A stretch of DNA of 50,537 nucleotides from Sphaerobacter sp. (GCF_019683595.1 NZ_JADGHZ010000005.1:1-50537); one strand, 5' to 3'. Shown: positions 7,327 through 16,842, numbered from the stretch's first letter. The notes: generated by a model from the letters alone, not told the origin. Program-made: numbers and translations.

Positions 7327-8757
7327 ATGACGACGAGGCGTGCAACTACCAGCGCTGACACGTCCCCGCCGAGTACACCGGCGACCAGCGCGCCCTGGGC
7401 AGTGCTCCAGGAGCACGTTCGGGGCGACGTGCTCCTGCCTGCGGCCCCCGGCTACGATGAGGCGCGCGCGCTCTGGAACGCCATGATCGACAAGCGACCG
7501 GCCGCGATCGTCCGCTGCACCGGGGTGGCGGATGTGCTCGCCACGCTGCGCTTCGCCCGCGAGCGGGACATCCCGCTGGCCGTGCGCGCTGGCGGCCACA
7601 ACGTCGCTGGGACCGCCCTGCGGGACGACGGCCTGGTGCTGGATCTCTCACGCATGAAGGGGATTCGCGTGGATCCCGTGGCGCGTACGGTTCGCCTGCA
7701 ACCGGGCATCCTCAACGGGGATCTCGACCACGAGACACAGGCGTTCGGCCTTGCAGTCACCAGCGGGATCGCGTCGACCACCGGCCTCTCGGGCCTGACC
7801 CTCGGCGGGGGCATCGGCTGGCTCATGCGTGCCTTCGGCCTCACCTGCGACAACCTCCGCGCCGCAGACGTCGTCACCGCCGATGGTGCCTTCATCACCG
7901 CCAGCGAGGAGGAACATCCCGACCTCTTCTGGGCACTCCGGGGCGGCGGCGGGAACTTCGGAGTCGTGACCTCGTTCACCTTCGACCTCCATCCGCTCGG
8001 CCCGACAGTCCTCGCCGGCGCGATCCTCTACCCCGCCAGCGCGGCAGGTGAGGTGTTGCGCTTCTACCGCGACTACATCGAAGGCGTACCGAATGCCTTG
8101 GGAACGATCGTGCTGCTCAGGTACGCACCGGAAGTCCCGTGGATCCCCGCCGCGCACTGGCGCCAGCCGGTGGTCGCCATTCTGGCATGCTACGCGGGAG
8201 ACATCGCCGCGGGTGCCGAGGTGCTCAGGCCGCTGAAGGCATTCGGCTCACCCATCGCCGACATCATCGAGCCGAAGCCCTACACGCTCCACCAGCGGAT
8301 GTTCGACGCATCGGCACCGCCGGGATTGCGCTACTACTGGAAGTCGCACTACCTGGGCGGCCTGAGCGACGATGCGATCGACACGCTGCTCGCGCGGGCG
8401 TGGCGCACGTCGTCGCTCCGCTCCTACACCATCATCGGCCGAATGGGCGGGGCGGTCGGCCGGGTGGATGCGTCCGCGACGGCCTTCGCCCACCGCGATG
8501 CGCAGCACGTGCTGAACATCAACGGGGTTTGGACCGAACCGGCGGAAGACGAGGTGCATGTCGAGTGGACGCGCGACCTGTTCACCGCGATGGAGCCTTT
8601 CTCCACCGGCGGGGTCTACGTGAACTTCCTGGGGAACGAGGGCGAGGATCGCGTGCGCGCCGCCTACGGAGCGAACTACGACCGGCTGGTTGAGGTCAAG
8701 CGGCGCTATGACCCCGACAACGTGTTCAACAGCAACCAGAACATCGTGCCGGGGTAG
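7327..8757 (+). CDS. FAD-linked oxidoreductase, berberine-bridge (BBE-like) family
   Basis: This 476-residue PCMH-type flavoprotein has the FAD-binding N-domain (RAGGHNVAG, with H91 the usual 8-alpha-histidyl FAD attachment site; GLTLGGGIGWLMRAFGLTCDN) and a C-terminal BBE segment (YGANYDRLVEVKRRYDPDNVF). The cysteine that makes a second covalent link in bicovalent members is absent (IASTTGLSG in that region), so monocovalent FAD is expected. Such enzymes oxidise alcohols, sugars or aromatic side chains; the substrate here is unknown. The ATG at 7327 has AAGGAGAG upstream. No signal peptide is seen. It is divergent from, and probably controlled by, the HxlR regulator. Confidence 0.9.
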   Translation: MTTRRATTSADTSPPSTPATSAPWAVLQEHVRGDVLLPAAPGYDEARALWNAMIDKRPAAIVRCTGVADVLATLRFARERDIPLAVRAGGHNVAGTALRDDGLVLDLSRMKGIRVDPVARTVRLQPGILNGDLDHETQAFGLAVTSGIASTTGLSGLTLGGGIGWLMRAFGLTCDNLRAADVVTADGAFITASEEEHPDLFWALRGGGGNFGVVTSFTFDLHPLGPTVLAGAILYPASAAGEVLRFYRDYIEGVPNALGTIVLLRYAPEVPWIPAAHWRQPVVAILACYAGDIAAGAEVLRPLKAFGSPIADIIEPKPYTLHQRMFDASAPPGLRYYWKSHYLGGLSDDAIDTLLARAWRTSSLRSYTIIGRMGGAVGRVDASATAFAHRDAQHVLNINGVWTEPAEDEVHVEWTRDLFTAMEPFSTGGVYVNFLGNEGEDRVRAAYGANYDRLVEVKRRYDPDNVFNSNQNIVPG

Positions 8758-8799
8758 CGCTTGACCGCCCAGGTGGGGATCGGCTCGGCCAGGGAGGCG

Positions 8800-8833
8800 G
8801 CCGCGCCGCCCGGGCGAACGGGGGCGGCGCGGC
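8800..8833. terminator. GC-only hairpin between convergent genes
   Basis: A perfect 12-bp stem (GCCGCGCCGCCC) with a 10-nt loop lies between the convergent oxidoreductase and gdhA stops. There is no clear U-tract on either strand. Confidence 0.5.
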
Positions 8834-8843
8834 TGCGGGATTC

Positions 8844-10121
8844 CTAGGGGTAGATCCCGCGGACGCGGGTGAACTCGGCGACGCGCTGGATCGCCCGGAC
8901 CAGGGCCGCGGTGCGCAGTGGCACGTGGTACTGTTCGGACGCCTCATGGATCGCCATGAACGACTCGGTCATGATCCGCCGCAGGCGGTTGTTGACCTCG
9001 TCCTCCGTCCAGAGGAACGATTGCAGTGCCTGGACCCATTCGAAGTAGGACACCGTCACTCCGCCCGCGTTTGCGTAGATGTCGGGCAGCACGATGATGC
9101 CGCGGTCGTGGAGGATCCGGTCTGCGTCAGGCGTTGTCGGGCCGTTCGCCGCCTCGGCGATCAGGCGGGCCTGGATGCGCGGCGCGTTCTCCTCGGTGAT
9201 CTGCTCCTCGAGCGCGGCCGGAACCAGGATGTCGCAGTCCAGCTCCAGTAGTTCCTCGTTCGTGACGTTCTCGGCTTCGGGGAAGTCGACCACGGACTGG
9301 GTCTGGCGCTTGTACGCCATCAGCGAGGGGATATCCAGCCCGTTCGGATTGTAGATCCCGCCGTGCGAGTCGCTCACACCGACGACGCGGCATCCCATCC
9401 CGTGCAGGATCTTGGCGACGGTTGAGCCTGCATTGCCGAACCCCTGGACGACGACCCGCGACGAAAGCAGGTCGATGTCGTAGGTCCGGCAGGCCTGCTC
9501 GATGGCGAACACGCAGCCACGGCCGGTCGCCTCAAACCGCCCGGCCGAACCACCGAGCAGCAACGGTTTGCCGGTCACCACTGCGGGAACCGCGACGCCG
9601 CCGTGGTGCATGCTGTAGGTGTCGAGGATCCAGGCCATGACCTGGGGGTTGGTGTTGACGTCCGGGGCCGGGATGTCGCTGTGCGGCCCCAGCATCATGG
9701 AGATTTCGGTGGTATAGCGGCGAGTCAGGTTCTGGAGCTCGTTCTGCGACAGCACCTTCGGGTTGACCTGCACGCCGCCCTTGGCACCGCCGTACGGCAG
9801 CCCGACCACGGCGCACTTCCAGGTCATCCACATCGCGAGCGCCTTGACCTCGTCAAGGGTGACATCGGGGTGGTACCGAATCCCGCCCTTCGACGGTCCC
9901 GGCGCAATGCTGTGCTGAACGCGATAGCCGGTGAACACCTGGACGGTCCCATCGTCCATCTCCACCGGGAAGTTGACCACCAGCTCCCGCTTGCACACGC
10001 TGAGGATGCGCCTCATGTCGTCATCCAGCCCGATGACATCCGCGGCCGTATTGAACTGCTCGACCGCGATGTCGAACAGGCTGGGAGCGGGCTGGTCGTG
10101 TGCGGGACTGTCAACTAGCAC
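8844..10121 (-). CDS. gdhA: Glu/Leu/Phe/Val dehydrogenase (glutamate dehydrogenase)
   Basis: The protein has 425 residues, the length of hexameric NAD(P)-glutamate dehydrogenases, which interconvert glutamate with 2-oxoglutarate and ammonia. The N-terminal domain has GPSKGGIRYHP and the catalytic-lysine loop LPYGGAKGG, followed by IPAPDVNTNP. The nucleotide-binding domain has VVVQGFGNAGSTVA. The start is GTG at 10121 with GGAGGGA seven bases upstream. Coenzyme preference cannot be settled by eye. It is a monocistronic minus-strand gene between a convergent oxidoreductase and gatB. Confidence 0.94.
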   Translation of the reverse strand: MLVDSPAHDQPAPSLFDIAVEQFNTAADVIGLDDDMRRILSVCKRELVVNFPVEMDDGTVQVFTGYRVQHSIAPGPSKGGIRYHPDVTLDEVKALAMWMTWKCAVVGLPYGGAKGGVQVNPKVLSQNELQNLTRRYTTEISMMLGPHSDIPAPDVNTNPQVMAWILDTYSMHHGGVAVPAVVTGKPLLLGGSAGRFEATGRGCVFAIEQACRTYDIDLLSSRVVVQGFGNAGSTVAKILHGMGCRVVGVSDSHGGIYNPNGLDIPSLMAYKRQTQSVVDFPEAENVTNEELLELDCDILVPAALEEQITEENAPRIQARLIAEAANGPTTPDADRILHDRGIIVLPDIYANAGGVTVSYFEWVQALQSFLWTEDEVNNRLRRIMTESFMAIHEASEQYHVPLRTAALVRAIQRVAEFTRVRGIYP

Positions 10122-10432
10122 GTTCGTCCCTCCGTCCTTATGTCACAGCCTGGCACCGCACGCGACCTGCACCCGGACCCATCGGCAGACCGGATCACCG
10201 TCATCCCGACCGTCTGCGAACCATCACGCTTTGCGTCGGATCATGCGCTCCGCTGCGCCCAAGATGACAATGGCCCGATCCGTCCTATGTCCCGGTGCTG
10301 CTCGCCGGCGGGTCCAGGAGTTTGCCCCGCCGGTGCGTCCGGTCTGCGCGGTTCTTCCCCGTCCACTTATGCGGGCATATCCCGCACCGGCTTCCAATAC
10401 GAAAGGCCGGGAAAACCCGGCCTTTCTAAACC
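10122..10432. other. Gene-free interval
   Basis: About 310 bp between gdhA and gatB. It holds a degenerate copy of the CGCTGCGC...AGGATGACA repeat arm at about 10235-10268 and the gatB terminator at 10402-10425. No coding sequence is supported. Confidence 0.6.
10402..10425 (-). terminator. Terminator of gatB
   Basis: A perfect 10-bp hairpin AAAGGCCGGG with a 4-nt loop begins 7 nt beyond the gatB stop. The stem ends in TTT on either strand. Confidence 0.7.
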
Positions 10433-11890
10433 CTATCCCTCATCCTCAAGAGCCTGCTCGAGCAGTTGCCTGGCTACCGCCGGGTTGGCAGTGCCGCGCA
10501 TATGGCGCATGACCTGCCCGAGCAGGAACCCGATGGCCGCTTTCTTCCCTTTGCGGTAGTCCCCCACCGCCGCCGGGTTCTCGGCCAGGACGGTCTTGAC
10601 GACCTCGGCCAACTGCGCGGCATCGCTCACCTGAGCCAGTCCCCGCTCCTCCACGATGGCGTCCGGATCCCGGCCGGTCTCGTGGATGGCGATGAGCACC
10701 TCTTTGGCCGACCGCATGGTGATCGTGCCGTCGGTGACCAGTGCGATCAACCGGCGCAACTGCTGCGGGCTGACGTTGATCTCGTCGATGAGCAGGTTCC
10801 GGTCGCGCATCAATGCGAAGATCTCGCCCGTGATCCAGTTGGCCGCGTCCCGTGCCAGGGATTGATTCCCGTCGACTACGGACTCGAAGTAGTCAGCGAC
10901 CGCCCGCTCCTCCGTCAGCAGCGCCGCGTCGCTCTCGGAAAGCCCGTACTGCGCGACGAAGCGCGCCCGCCGCGCCGCCGGCAATTCCGGCATCCGCGCG
11001 CGGATCCCGGCGACATCGTCCTCAGTCAGGTAGAGCGGCGGCAGGTCGGGCTCGGGGAAGTAGCGGTAGTCTTCCGCGAACTCCTTGGTCCGCTGGGACA
11101 CGGTGATGCCCTGGTCATCGAGCCAGCCCCGCGTCTCCTGGACGAGCGTCTCGCCGTTCCGGAGCGCCGCGCGCTGGCGCTCGATCTCGTAGCTCAGCGC
11201 GCGCTCGACCGCCCGGAAGCTGTTCATGTTCTTGATCTCGACCTTGGGACCGACAACGGTGCCGTCGGTGCTGCGCTGCGAGATGTTGGCGTCGCAGCGG
11301 AAGGCGCCCTCCTCCATGTTCCCGGTCGATACCCCAAGGTAGCGGAGCACCTGACGGAGCGCGACCAGAAAGCTCCGGGCTTCCTCCGGCGAGCGGAGGT
11401 CGGGCTCGGTGACGATCTCGATGAGCGGCACCCCGGAGCGGTTGGCGTCGACTAGGCTGTAGCTCCGCCCGTTGCTCGCACGGTGCACCAGTCGTGCCGT
11501 GTCCTCTTCGAGGTGCACGCGGCGAATGCTGACCCGGCCCGTGCCGTTGGCCGTCGGGAACTCGAAGACGCCGTTCACACACAGCGGCAAGTCGTACTGC
11601 GAGATCTGGTACCCCTTCATCAGGTCGGGGTACATGTAGTTCTTCCGGTCGAACTTGCTGTAGGAAGGGATGGAGCAGCCGAGCGACAGACCGGCCATGA
11701 TCGTGTAGGCCACCGCTTCGCGGTTGATGACCGGAAGGGCGCCCGGGAGTCCGAGACACACCGGACAGACGTGTGTATTCGGCTCGGCCGCCTGGTACGC
11801 CGCCGAGCACCCACAGAACATCTTGGACCGGGTCAGAAGCTGCGCGTGAACCTCTAACCCGATGATGGTCTCAAATTCCACCTGGATCAC
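10433..11890 (-). CDS. gatB: Aspartyl/glutamyl-tRNA(Asn/Gln) amidotransferase subunit B
   Basis: GatB is the kinase/transamidase subunit that, with GatA and GatC, converts Asp-tRNA(Asn) and Glu-tRNA(Gln) to Asn- and Gln-tRNA. The 485-residue protein has the typical start ([18 protein letters not shown]), the two-Cys-pair zinc site (CGC ... CPVC), the [17 protein letters not shown] loop and the C-terminal YqeY-like tail (about 335-485; [19 protein letters not shown]). The start is GTG at 11890; an in-frame GTG three codons in is an alternative. gatA and gatC are not in this window. An extended -10 promoter is about 40 bp upstream. Confidence 0.96.
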   Translation of the reverse strand: MIQVEFETIIGLEVHAQLLTRSKMFCGCSAAYQAAEPNTHVCPVCLGLPGALPVINREAVAYTIMAGLSLGCSIPSYSKFDRKNYMYPDLMKGYQISQYDLPLCVNGVFEFPTANGTGRVSIRRVHLEEDTARLVHRASNGRSYSLVDANRSGVPLIEIVTEPDLRSPEEARSFLVALRQVLRYLGVSTGNMEEGAFRCDANISQRSTDGTVVGPKVEIKNMNSFRAVERALSYEIERQRAALRNGETLVQETRGWLDDQGITVSQRTKEFAEDYRYFPEPDLPPLYLTEDDVAGIRARMPELPAARRARFVAQYGLSESDAALLTEERAVADYFESVVDGNQSLARDAANWITGEIFALMRDRNLLIDEINVSPQQLRRLIALVTDGTITMRSAKEVLIAIHETGRDPDAIVEERGLAQVSDAAQLAEVVKTVLAENPAAVGDYRKGKKAAIGFLLGQVMRHMRGTANPAVARQLLEQALEDEG

Positions 11891-11928
11891 CCCGCCCTGT
11901 TTGCGGTCCTGGGGACCACACCGGCGCG

Positions 11929-11937
11929 ATTATAACA
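11929..11937 (-). promoter_or_regulatory. Extended -10 promoter of gatB
   Basis: On the minus strand TGT directly precedes a consensus TATAAT. The nearest -35-like sequence (TTGCCG) is at a short 15-bp spacing, so the extended -10 is probably what matters. It predicts a leader of about 30 nt. Confidence 0.6.
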
Positions 11938-12111
11938 CGGCCAATTCCACGGCAATGCGGCCTCAATGTCAAACTCCACGCCCCCCGGATGGCGGCGCAC
12001 CGGAGCGCGGCGCCACCCACCGGTGATGCGCCCACGCCGCATCCGCGCGGAACTCGCCGGAGCCAGGAGGAGGTTCGCAACCCGCGCTGACGATGGCCCT
12101 GGTCGATCTCG

Positions 12112-13335
12112 TCAGGGGCTCAGGTCGAGGAACGGCCTAGGATCGACCGGGGTGCCGTTGATCCGGATTTCATAGTGGACGTGGGCACCGGTGGACCGGC
12201 CGGTGTTGCCGGAGAGCGCCACCACCTGGCCGCGCTCGACGCGCTGACCCGGACTCACCAGCACCGAGGAATTGTGCCCGTAGTAGGTGCTGATGCCGTT
12301 GCCGTGGTCGATCACCACCAGATTGCCATAGGCACCGGACGGCCCGGCGATCCGCACCACTCCCGGCCCGGTCGCGAGGACTGGCGTCCCCTGCGGGACG
12401 GAGAAGTCGATTCCGGTGTGCATCTCGGAAACAGCCTCGCTATCGCCACTGGCGAAGGGATTACTACGGACCCCGAAACCCGACGTAACCGGGCCGGACA
12501 CGGGCTGGCCGCGCGGTACATCGGGAGAGAACGCGGCCACGGATGGGGAAAGCCCCACGCTCAACACGCCGCTCTGCTCCACCGCCGCCAACCGCGCCTG
12601 CGCGCGCGTGCTGATCTCGTCGAGGACAGCGTGCAACGCCTGCACCCGCTGCTGGGCGTACGCAATCCGAGCGCGGGCCGCCTCACCGGGATCACTCGGC
12701 AAGTCGGCCGGTACGGCGGGGCCACCCGACGCGTCATCGCCGTCGGGTGGCCCCACGAGTTGACGCATTCGCGCGGCCAGACTCTCGACGGTGTCGATTT
12801 GCTCTTCCAGCGCCGCGATCCGGCCCTCCAGATCTTGCACCTCGTGCGCGCGCGCCTGCTCGGCCGATTGCAGCGCGGCCTGGGTCTCCGACAACTCCGC
12901 CGCCTGCTCTCGCGACAGGTGGAACAGCATGCTGCTGTCCCGTTCGGCCTGCTCCAGGTCGGCGATCAACGAGGTGAGTTGCTCCTTCAACGCCGCGGCT
13001 TCCGCCGCCGCGGCCGAGGCGTCCGCGCTGGGGGCCGACGTGACCGCCGACGACTCGCTCGCCTCCGCTGCAACGTCGGGAGTGCGAGCTGTATCCCGGC
13101 TCGTGGCATGGACCAGGAGGCCGGTCGTACCGATCATGGTCAGCAGGAGGACAGCCAGCAGCCAGGAGGGCACGACCTGAGGCGCACGCAGCCACCGGAG
13201 CGCGGCGGCGATCGGATCTGCCGCCGGCGTCCGCTGCGTAGGCGACAATCGCCCCGCCTCCGCCGGTGAGGGCGGCGATAGCGGCCGGAATACGGTGGTG
13301 GAACGCGGCGCGTACGCCGGATCATTCACGACCAT
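12112..13335 (-). CDS. M23/LytM-family peptidase with transmembrane anchor and coiled coil
   Basis: The protein has 407 residues: a cytoplasmic N-terminus (1-54), one transmembrane helix (about 55-77, VPSWLLAVLLLTMIGTTGLL), a long coiled coil (about 105-195) and a C-terminal LytM domain (about 295-400). The zinc and catalytic residues are present: H306xxxD310 and H385xH387 (HVHYEIRING). The architecture is that of envelope murein endopeptidases or EnvC/NlpD-like activators; because the metal site is intact, real peptidase activity is likely. The start is the ATG at 13335, which coincides with the predicted transcription start of the promoter just upstream and has no ribosome site. Confidence 0.88.
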   Translation of the reverse strand: MVVNDPAYAPRSTTVFRPLSPPSPAEAGRLSPTQRTPAADPIAAALRWLRAPQVVPSWLLAVLLLTMIGTTGLLVHATSRDTARTPDVAAEASESSAVTSAPSADASAAAAEAAALKEQLTSLIADLEQAERDSSMLFHLSREQAAELSETQAALQSAEQARAHEVQDLEGRIAALEEQIDTVESLAARMRQLVGPPDGDDASGGPAVPADLPSDPGEAARARIAYAQQRVQALHAVLDEISTRAQARLAAVEQSGVLSVGLSPSVAAFSPDVPRGQPVSGPVTSGFGVRSNPFASGDSEAVSEMHTGIDFSVPQGTPVLATGPGVVRIAGPSGAYGNLVVIDHGNGISTYYGHNSSVLVSPGQRVERGQVVALSGNTGRSTGAHVHYEIRINGTPVDPRPFLDLSP

Positions 13336-13341
13336 GACTTG

Positions 13342-13370
13342 ACAATACGAAGCGCGCAATTTGTGAACAA
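13342..13370 (-). promoter_or_regulatory. Promoter of the M23 peptidase gene, leaderless geometry
   Basis: Minus strand TTGTTC (13365-13370), a 17-bp spacer and TATTGT (13342-13347). The expected start of transcription falls at about 13335, which is the first base of the ATG. Confidence 0.55.
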
Positions 13371-13522
13371 TGGTACACAGGTACCGGCTGGCTCACGGCC
13401 GAAAGCCTGTGGCGCCGGGACGCGCGTCCCACATCCACCCGGACTGCTGGGCTAACCGATGAGTCACGCCAGATCGCGGACTGTATTGCAACGCCGAGAT
13501 TGTGAAAGCTTGCGCGTTCCTA

Positions 13523-13531
13523 TGGTAAGAT
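13523..13531 (+). promoter_or_regulatory. Extended -10 promoter of nuoG
   Basis: TGG followed by TAAGAT. If used, it gives a leader of about 145 nt rich in ACCGGT-type inverted repeats before the nuoG start at 13683. Confidence 0.45.
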
Positions 13532-13682
13532 CAGGCTGCCGCTGGCCCGGACAATGCGGTCGCAGAGCATACGCGGCCGCACCGGTCCCGACCGGTGACC
13601 GGAACGGCGGCACCGCGCGACCGGACCCAGTCCGAGGCCGCGACTTCGGGGGACTGGGCAGCGAGGAGGCGAGACCAACGCC

Positions 13683-16079
13683 GTGGTCGTGAAGTCTGAA
13701 GCGAAGCTGGTCACCCTGAAGATCAACGATCAGGAAGTCACCGTCCCGGAGGGCACGACGATCCTCCAGGCGTGTCAGGCGGCAGGGATCGAAGTCCCCA
13801 ACCTCTGTTATCAGCCGCTCCTGCGGCCCTGGGGCTCCTGCCGTATCTGCACCGTGGAGATTCTGGGCAGGCGGGGGGGCCTCGTCGAGTCGTGCGCGGC
13901 CCAGGTCCGCGAGGGCATGGAGGTCCGCACCCACTCGCCCGAGGTGCTGAAATCCCGCCAGTTCATCCTCCAGATGTACCTGATCGACCACGCACTCGAC
14001 TGCCCCACCTGCGACAAGTCGGGTGAGTGCTACCTCCAGGACAACACCTACCTGCACAACGTCCACCTGAACCCGTATCGTCGCCCGAAGCTCGCCAAGC
14101 CGTACACGCACCTTAGCGACCTCATCGACTACAAGTGGGACCGCTGCATCATGTGTGCACGGTGCACCCGCGTCTGCGACGAGGTTATCGGCGTGACGGC
14201 GATCGGCGTGCTCAACCGGGGGCTCGAGGCCGAGATCGGGCCCGCCTACGGCACCGACCTGCGCGAGGGCACCTGCACGTCCTGCGGCATGTGCATCGCG
14301 GTCTGCCCGGTCGGCGCGCTGACCGACCGCCGCTTCGGCATGCACCCCTGGGAGCTGGACGCGTCGGAGACGATCTGCGGGTTCTGCGACGTCGGCTGCA
14401 CGCTGAACGTCGAGCACAGCCGGGGGATCGTGCGGCGGGTGACCCACCTGTGGGACCGCGGCGTGAACCACGGCTACACCTGCGAGCGAGGCAAGTGGGG
14501 CTACGCGCAGGTCCAGCACCCGGACCGGCTGGAGAGCGCCTATATCCGACAGGGCGATGAATTCGTCACCGCCGACCTGGACGACGCGCTCGACCGCGTG
14601 GCCGAGGCCTTCCGCCGTTACCAGGGCGACCAGTTCGCCGCGCTCGCCTCGCCCGAGAACACGAACGAAGAGAACTACCTCCTGCAGCAATTCACCCGTG
14701 CCGTGATGGGCACCAACAACATCGACCGCCTGCGCCACAAGGGGCAGAGCGCGGTCAGCCAGGCGCTGCGGGATTCCTTCGGCCGCCCGGCAAGCACCAA
14801 CTCGATGCAGGAGGCATTCACCGACACCCAGTGCATGCTGGTCGTCGGCCCCAACATCGGCGAAACCGCCCCGGTCGGGAGCTACTGGCTGTACTGGTCG
14901 CGGAACTACCGGGACGCGAAGACCGTCGTCATCAGCCACGACCACTTCCCGCTCTGCGACCGCGCCGAGGTCTGGATCAAGCCGCCGCGCGGTGCCGAGG
15001 CAAAGGTCATCGACGCCATGGCGCGCATCATCCTCGACGCCGGGCTGGCGCACCCGGCCAAGGACGCCAGTGCCGGGTTCGATGCCTGGCGGGAAGGCCT
15101 GGCCAAGGTCGATCCGGAGCAGGTCGCTGCGGAGGTCGGCATCGACATCGCCACGCTCCGCCGCGCGGCGATCCTGTACGCCACGGGCGGGGTTGGCGAG
15201 GTTGACGGCCGCGATCCGGCCGACTATCCGGCCAGCGCGATCTACCAGACGCTCGGCACCGACCGCGGTGCCGACGCCCACCCGGCCGCCGTGGCACTCA
15301 ACAACCTGGCGCTGCTGACCGGCAACGTCGGACGCGCCGGTGGTGGCGTGATCGCCTTCCGTGGGTCGGCCAACTTCCAGGGCGCGACCGACATGGGGTG
15401 CGAGGCGGGCTACTTCCCCGGCTACCAGCCGGTCGACGACCCGGAGATCCGCCGGAAGTTCGAAGCGGCCTGGCTCCTACGCTGGAACGACGCGGCCGTG
15501 CCGCAGAACGGCTTCAAGCCGCTGCGCGAGCTCCCGGCCACGCCGGGCCTGGATCTCGACGGGATGATCGCCGCGATCGAAGCGGGCAAGATCAAGGCGA
15601 TGTACATCGCCGCATCGAGCCACGAGTACAGCCCCGGGATCGACGAGCGGCTGCTGGCGGTCTTGCCGAAGCTGGAGTTCCTGGTCGTCGAGGATAGCTT
15701 CCCGAGCGATCTGGCGAAGCTCGCCCATGTGGTGCTGCCCGGCGCGATGTTCCTGGAGAAGGACGGCTCCTACACCAACGCGGACCGCACCATCCAGCGG
15801 CTGCGCTACGCCGTCGCCCCGCCGGGCGACGCCCAGCCGAGCTGGTGGTTCCTGCAGGAGATCGCCAAGCGGCTCGGCTACAACATGAACTACCGGCACC
15901 CGTCCTTCGTGCTCGAGGAGATCGCCCAGCTCACACCGATCTACCGCGGCGTTTCGCTGCCGCGGCTGGAGCGCGGCCCGCTCCAGTGGCCGGTGCAGCC
16001 GTTTGGCGCGGAGCCGTCGGTGTTCCTGGAGCTCGGCGACGGGCTGGCGCCCGAGGCGGTCCGCTTCGTCGCGGACTAA
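13683..16079 (+). CDS. nuoG: NuoG/FdhA-like NADH-quinone oxidoreductase chain G
   Basis: The protein has 798 residues. The N-terminus binds [2Fe-2S] (C42, C53, C56, C71), then a His-Cys3 cluster (H103, C107, C110, C116), two [4Fe-4S] clusters (C155/158/161/165 and C198/201/204/208) and a fourth, FdhA-type cluster (C232, C235, C239, C267). The rest is a molybdopterin-oxidoreductase fold with FDH-like RGSANFQGATDMG. At the place where formate dehydrogenases have the Mo-binding Cys or Sec (after TNNID), this protein has Gly354-Gln355, so I call it an electron-transfer NuoG-type chain rather than a formate dehydrogenase. Start: GTG 13683 behind GAGGAGG. nuoI follows 62 bp later; nuoE and nuoF are not present. 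Confidence 0.86.
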   Translation: MVVKSEAKLVTLKINDQEVTVPEGTTILQACQAAGIEVPNLCYQPLLRPWGSCRICTVEILGRRGGLVESCAAQVREGMEVRTHSPEVLKSRQFILQMYLIDHALDCPTCDKSGECYLQDNTYLHNVHLNPYRRPKLAKPYTHLSDLIDYKWDRCIMCARCTRVCDEVIGVTAIGVLNRGLEAEIGPAYGTDLREGTCTSCGMCIAVCPVGALTDRRFGMHPWELDASETICGFCDVGCTLNVEHSRGIVRRVTHLWDRGVNHGYTCERGKWGYAQVQHPDRLESAYIRQGDEFVTADLDDALDRVAEAFRRYQGDQFAALASPENTNEENYLLQQFTRAVMGTNNIDRLRHKGQSAVSQALRDSFGRPASTNSMQEAFTDTQCMLVVGPNIGETAPVGSYWLYWSRNYRDAKTVVISHDHFPLCDRAEVWIKPPRGAEAKVIDAMARIILDAGLAHPAKDASAGFDAWREGLAKVDPEQVAAEVGIDIATLRRAAILYATGGVGEVDGRDPADYPASAIYQTLGTDRGADAHPAAVALNNLALLTGNVGRAGGGVIAFRGSANFQGATDMGCEAGYFPGYQPVDDPEIRRKFEAAWLLRWNDAAVPQNGFKPLRELPATPGLDLDGMIAAIEAGKIKAMYIAASSHEYSPGIDERLLAVLPKLEFLVVEDSFPSDLAKLAHVVLPGAMFLEKDGSYTNADRTIQRLRYAVAPPGDAQPSWWFLQEIAKRLGYNMNYRHPSFVLEEIAQLTPIYRGVSLPRLERGPLQWPVQPFGAEPSVFLELGDGLAPEAVRFVAD

Positions 16080-16141
16080 GCGACAACGAGCCGCGCGCGG
16101 GGCGACCGCGGGCAGCGGGCAAGAAGAGGATCGGCATCGCG

Positions 16142-16588
16142 ATGCTCGACGAAGTCAAAGGTTTCTGGGTCACCTTCCGGCGACTCTTCACGCCGAACGT
16201 GACCATTCAGTACCCCGAGGAGAAGCGGCAGATGGCCCCGCGCTTCCGCGGGCTGCCGTCCCTCCGCGCCGACCCGGAGACGGGCGAGCCGCTGTGCGTC
16301 GCCTGCGGCCTGTGTGCCCGGATTTGTCCGACGAGCTGCCTGGAGATGACCGTGGTCCCGTCCGAAGAGGGTGATCGCGAGCTGGCCGAGTTCATCCTGC
16401 GCTCCGGCCGGTGCCTCTTCTGCGGGATGTGCGCGCAGGTCTGCCCGGTCGACGCGATCACCATGAGTGGCGAGTACGAGCTGGCCACCCTGCAGCGCGA
16501 CGGGCTGATCTACACCAAGACCGAGCTGGCCGCCATCGGCGCCCAGAACCTCGGCTGGTGGGACGCGGACGCGCAGGACGCGCAGTAA
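16142..16588 (+). CDS. nuoI: NuoI-like 2[4Fe-4S] ferredoxin subunit
   Basis: This 148-residue protein has an N-terminal amphipathic segment (GFWVTFRRLFTPNVTIQYPEEK), typical of NuoI, followed by two CxxCxxCxxxCP motifs (C52/55/58/62 and C91/94/97/101). In complex I NuoI passes electrons from the NuoG arm to the membrane quinone site. It is somewhat shorter than usual NuoI. The ATG at 16142 has only a distant AGAGGA. It sits directly after nuoG, so the two probably dock together. A hairpin terminator follows, so this is a two-gene operon. Confidence 0.88.
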   Translation: MLDEVKGFWVTFRRLFTPNVTIQYPEEKRQMAPRFRGLPSLRADPETGEPLCVACGLCARICPTSCLEMTVVPSEEGDRELAEFILRSGRCLFCGMCAQVCPVDAITMSGEYELATLQRDGLIYTKTELAAIGAQNLGWWDADAQDAQ

Positions 16589-16622
16589 CCGCCCATTCCG
16601 GACATCACGCAACGCAACGTCA

Positions 16623-16655
16623 CCGCCGGCCACATTGTGGCCGGCGGTTTTCGTT
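16623..16655 (+). terminator. Terminator after nuoI
   Basis: CCGCCGGCC stem with loop ACATTGT, followed by TTTTCGTT. It lies 34 nt after the nuoI stop. Confidence 0.8.
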
Positions 16656-16842
16656 CGTCAGGCTGCACGGTCCATCCCACCGCGCCGTGGCCCGTACGGT
16701 AGTGGGTGGCGCGAGGCTCCCCGACCGGTGGCGGGATCCTTCGCACCACACATCTCGCATTTCAACGTCGGCGCGGAACCAACCCCGGCGCGCGGCCGCA
16801 GCCGCGCGATACCACAGCGGCGGTTCGGGCCGCCGCACTCCA

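Noticed and set aside
13464-15281. 605-codon minus-strand open frame opposite nuoG
   Set aside because: Antisense to a clearly conserved protein, low-complexity Arg/Asp/Val/Gly composition, and it runs through the nuoG promoter region.
13683-16079. Annotation of this gene as a formate dehydrogenase catalytic subunit
   Set aside because: The Cys or Sec that binds molybdenum is replaced by Gly354 and the following His by Gln355, so formate oxidation is unlikely despite FDH-like motifs.
16656-16838. Short open frames between the nuoI terminator and the repeat at 16843
   Set aside because: No ribosome sites, no domain, and composition typical of GC-rich spacer; treated as non-coding.
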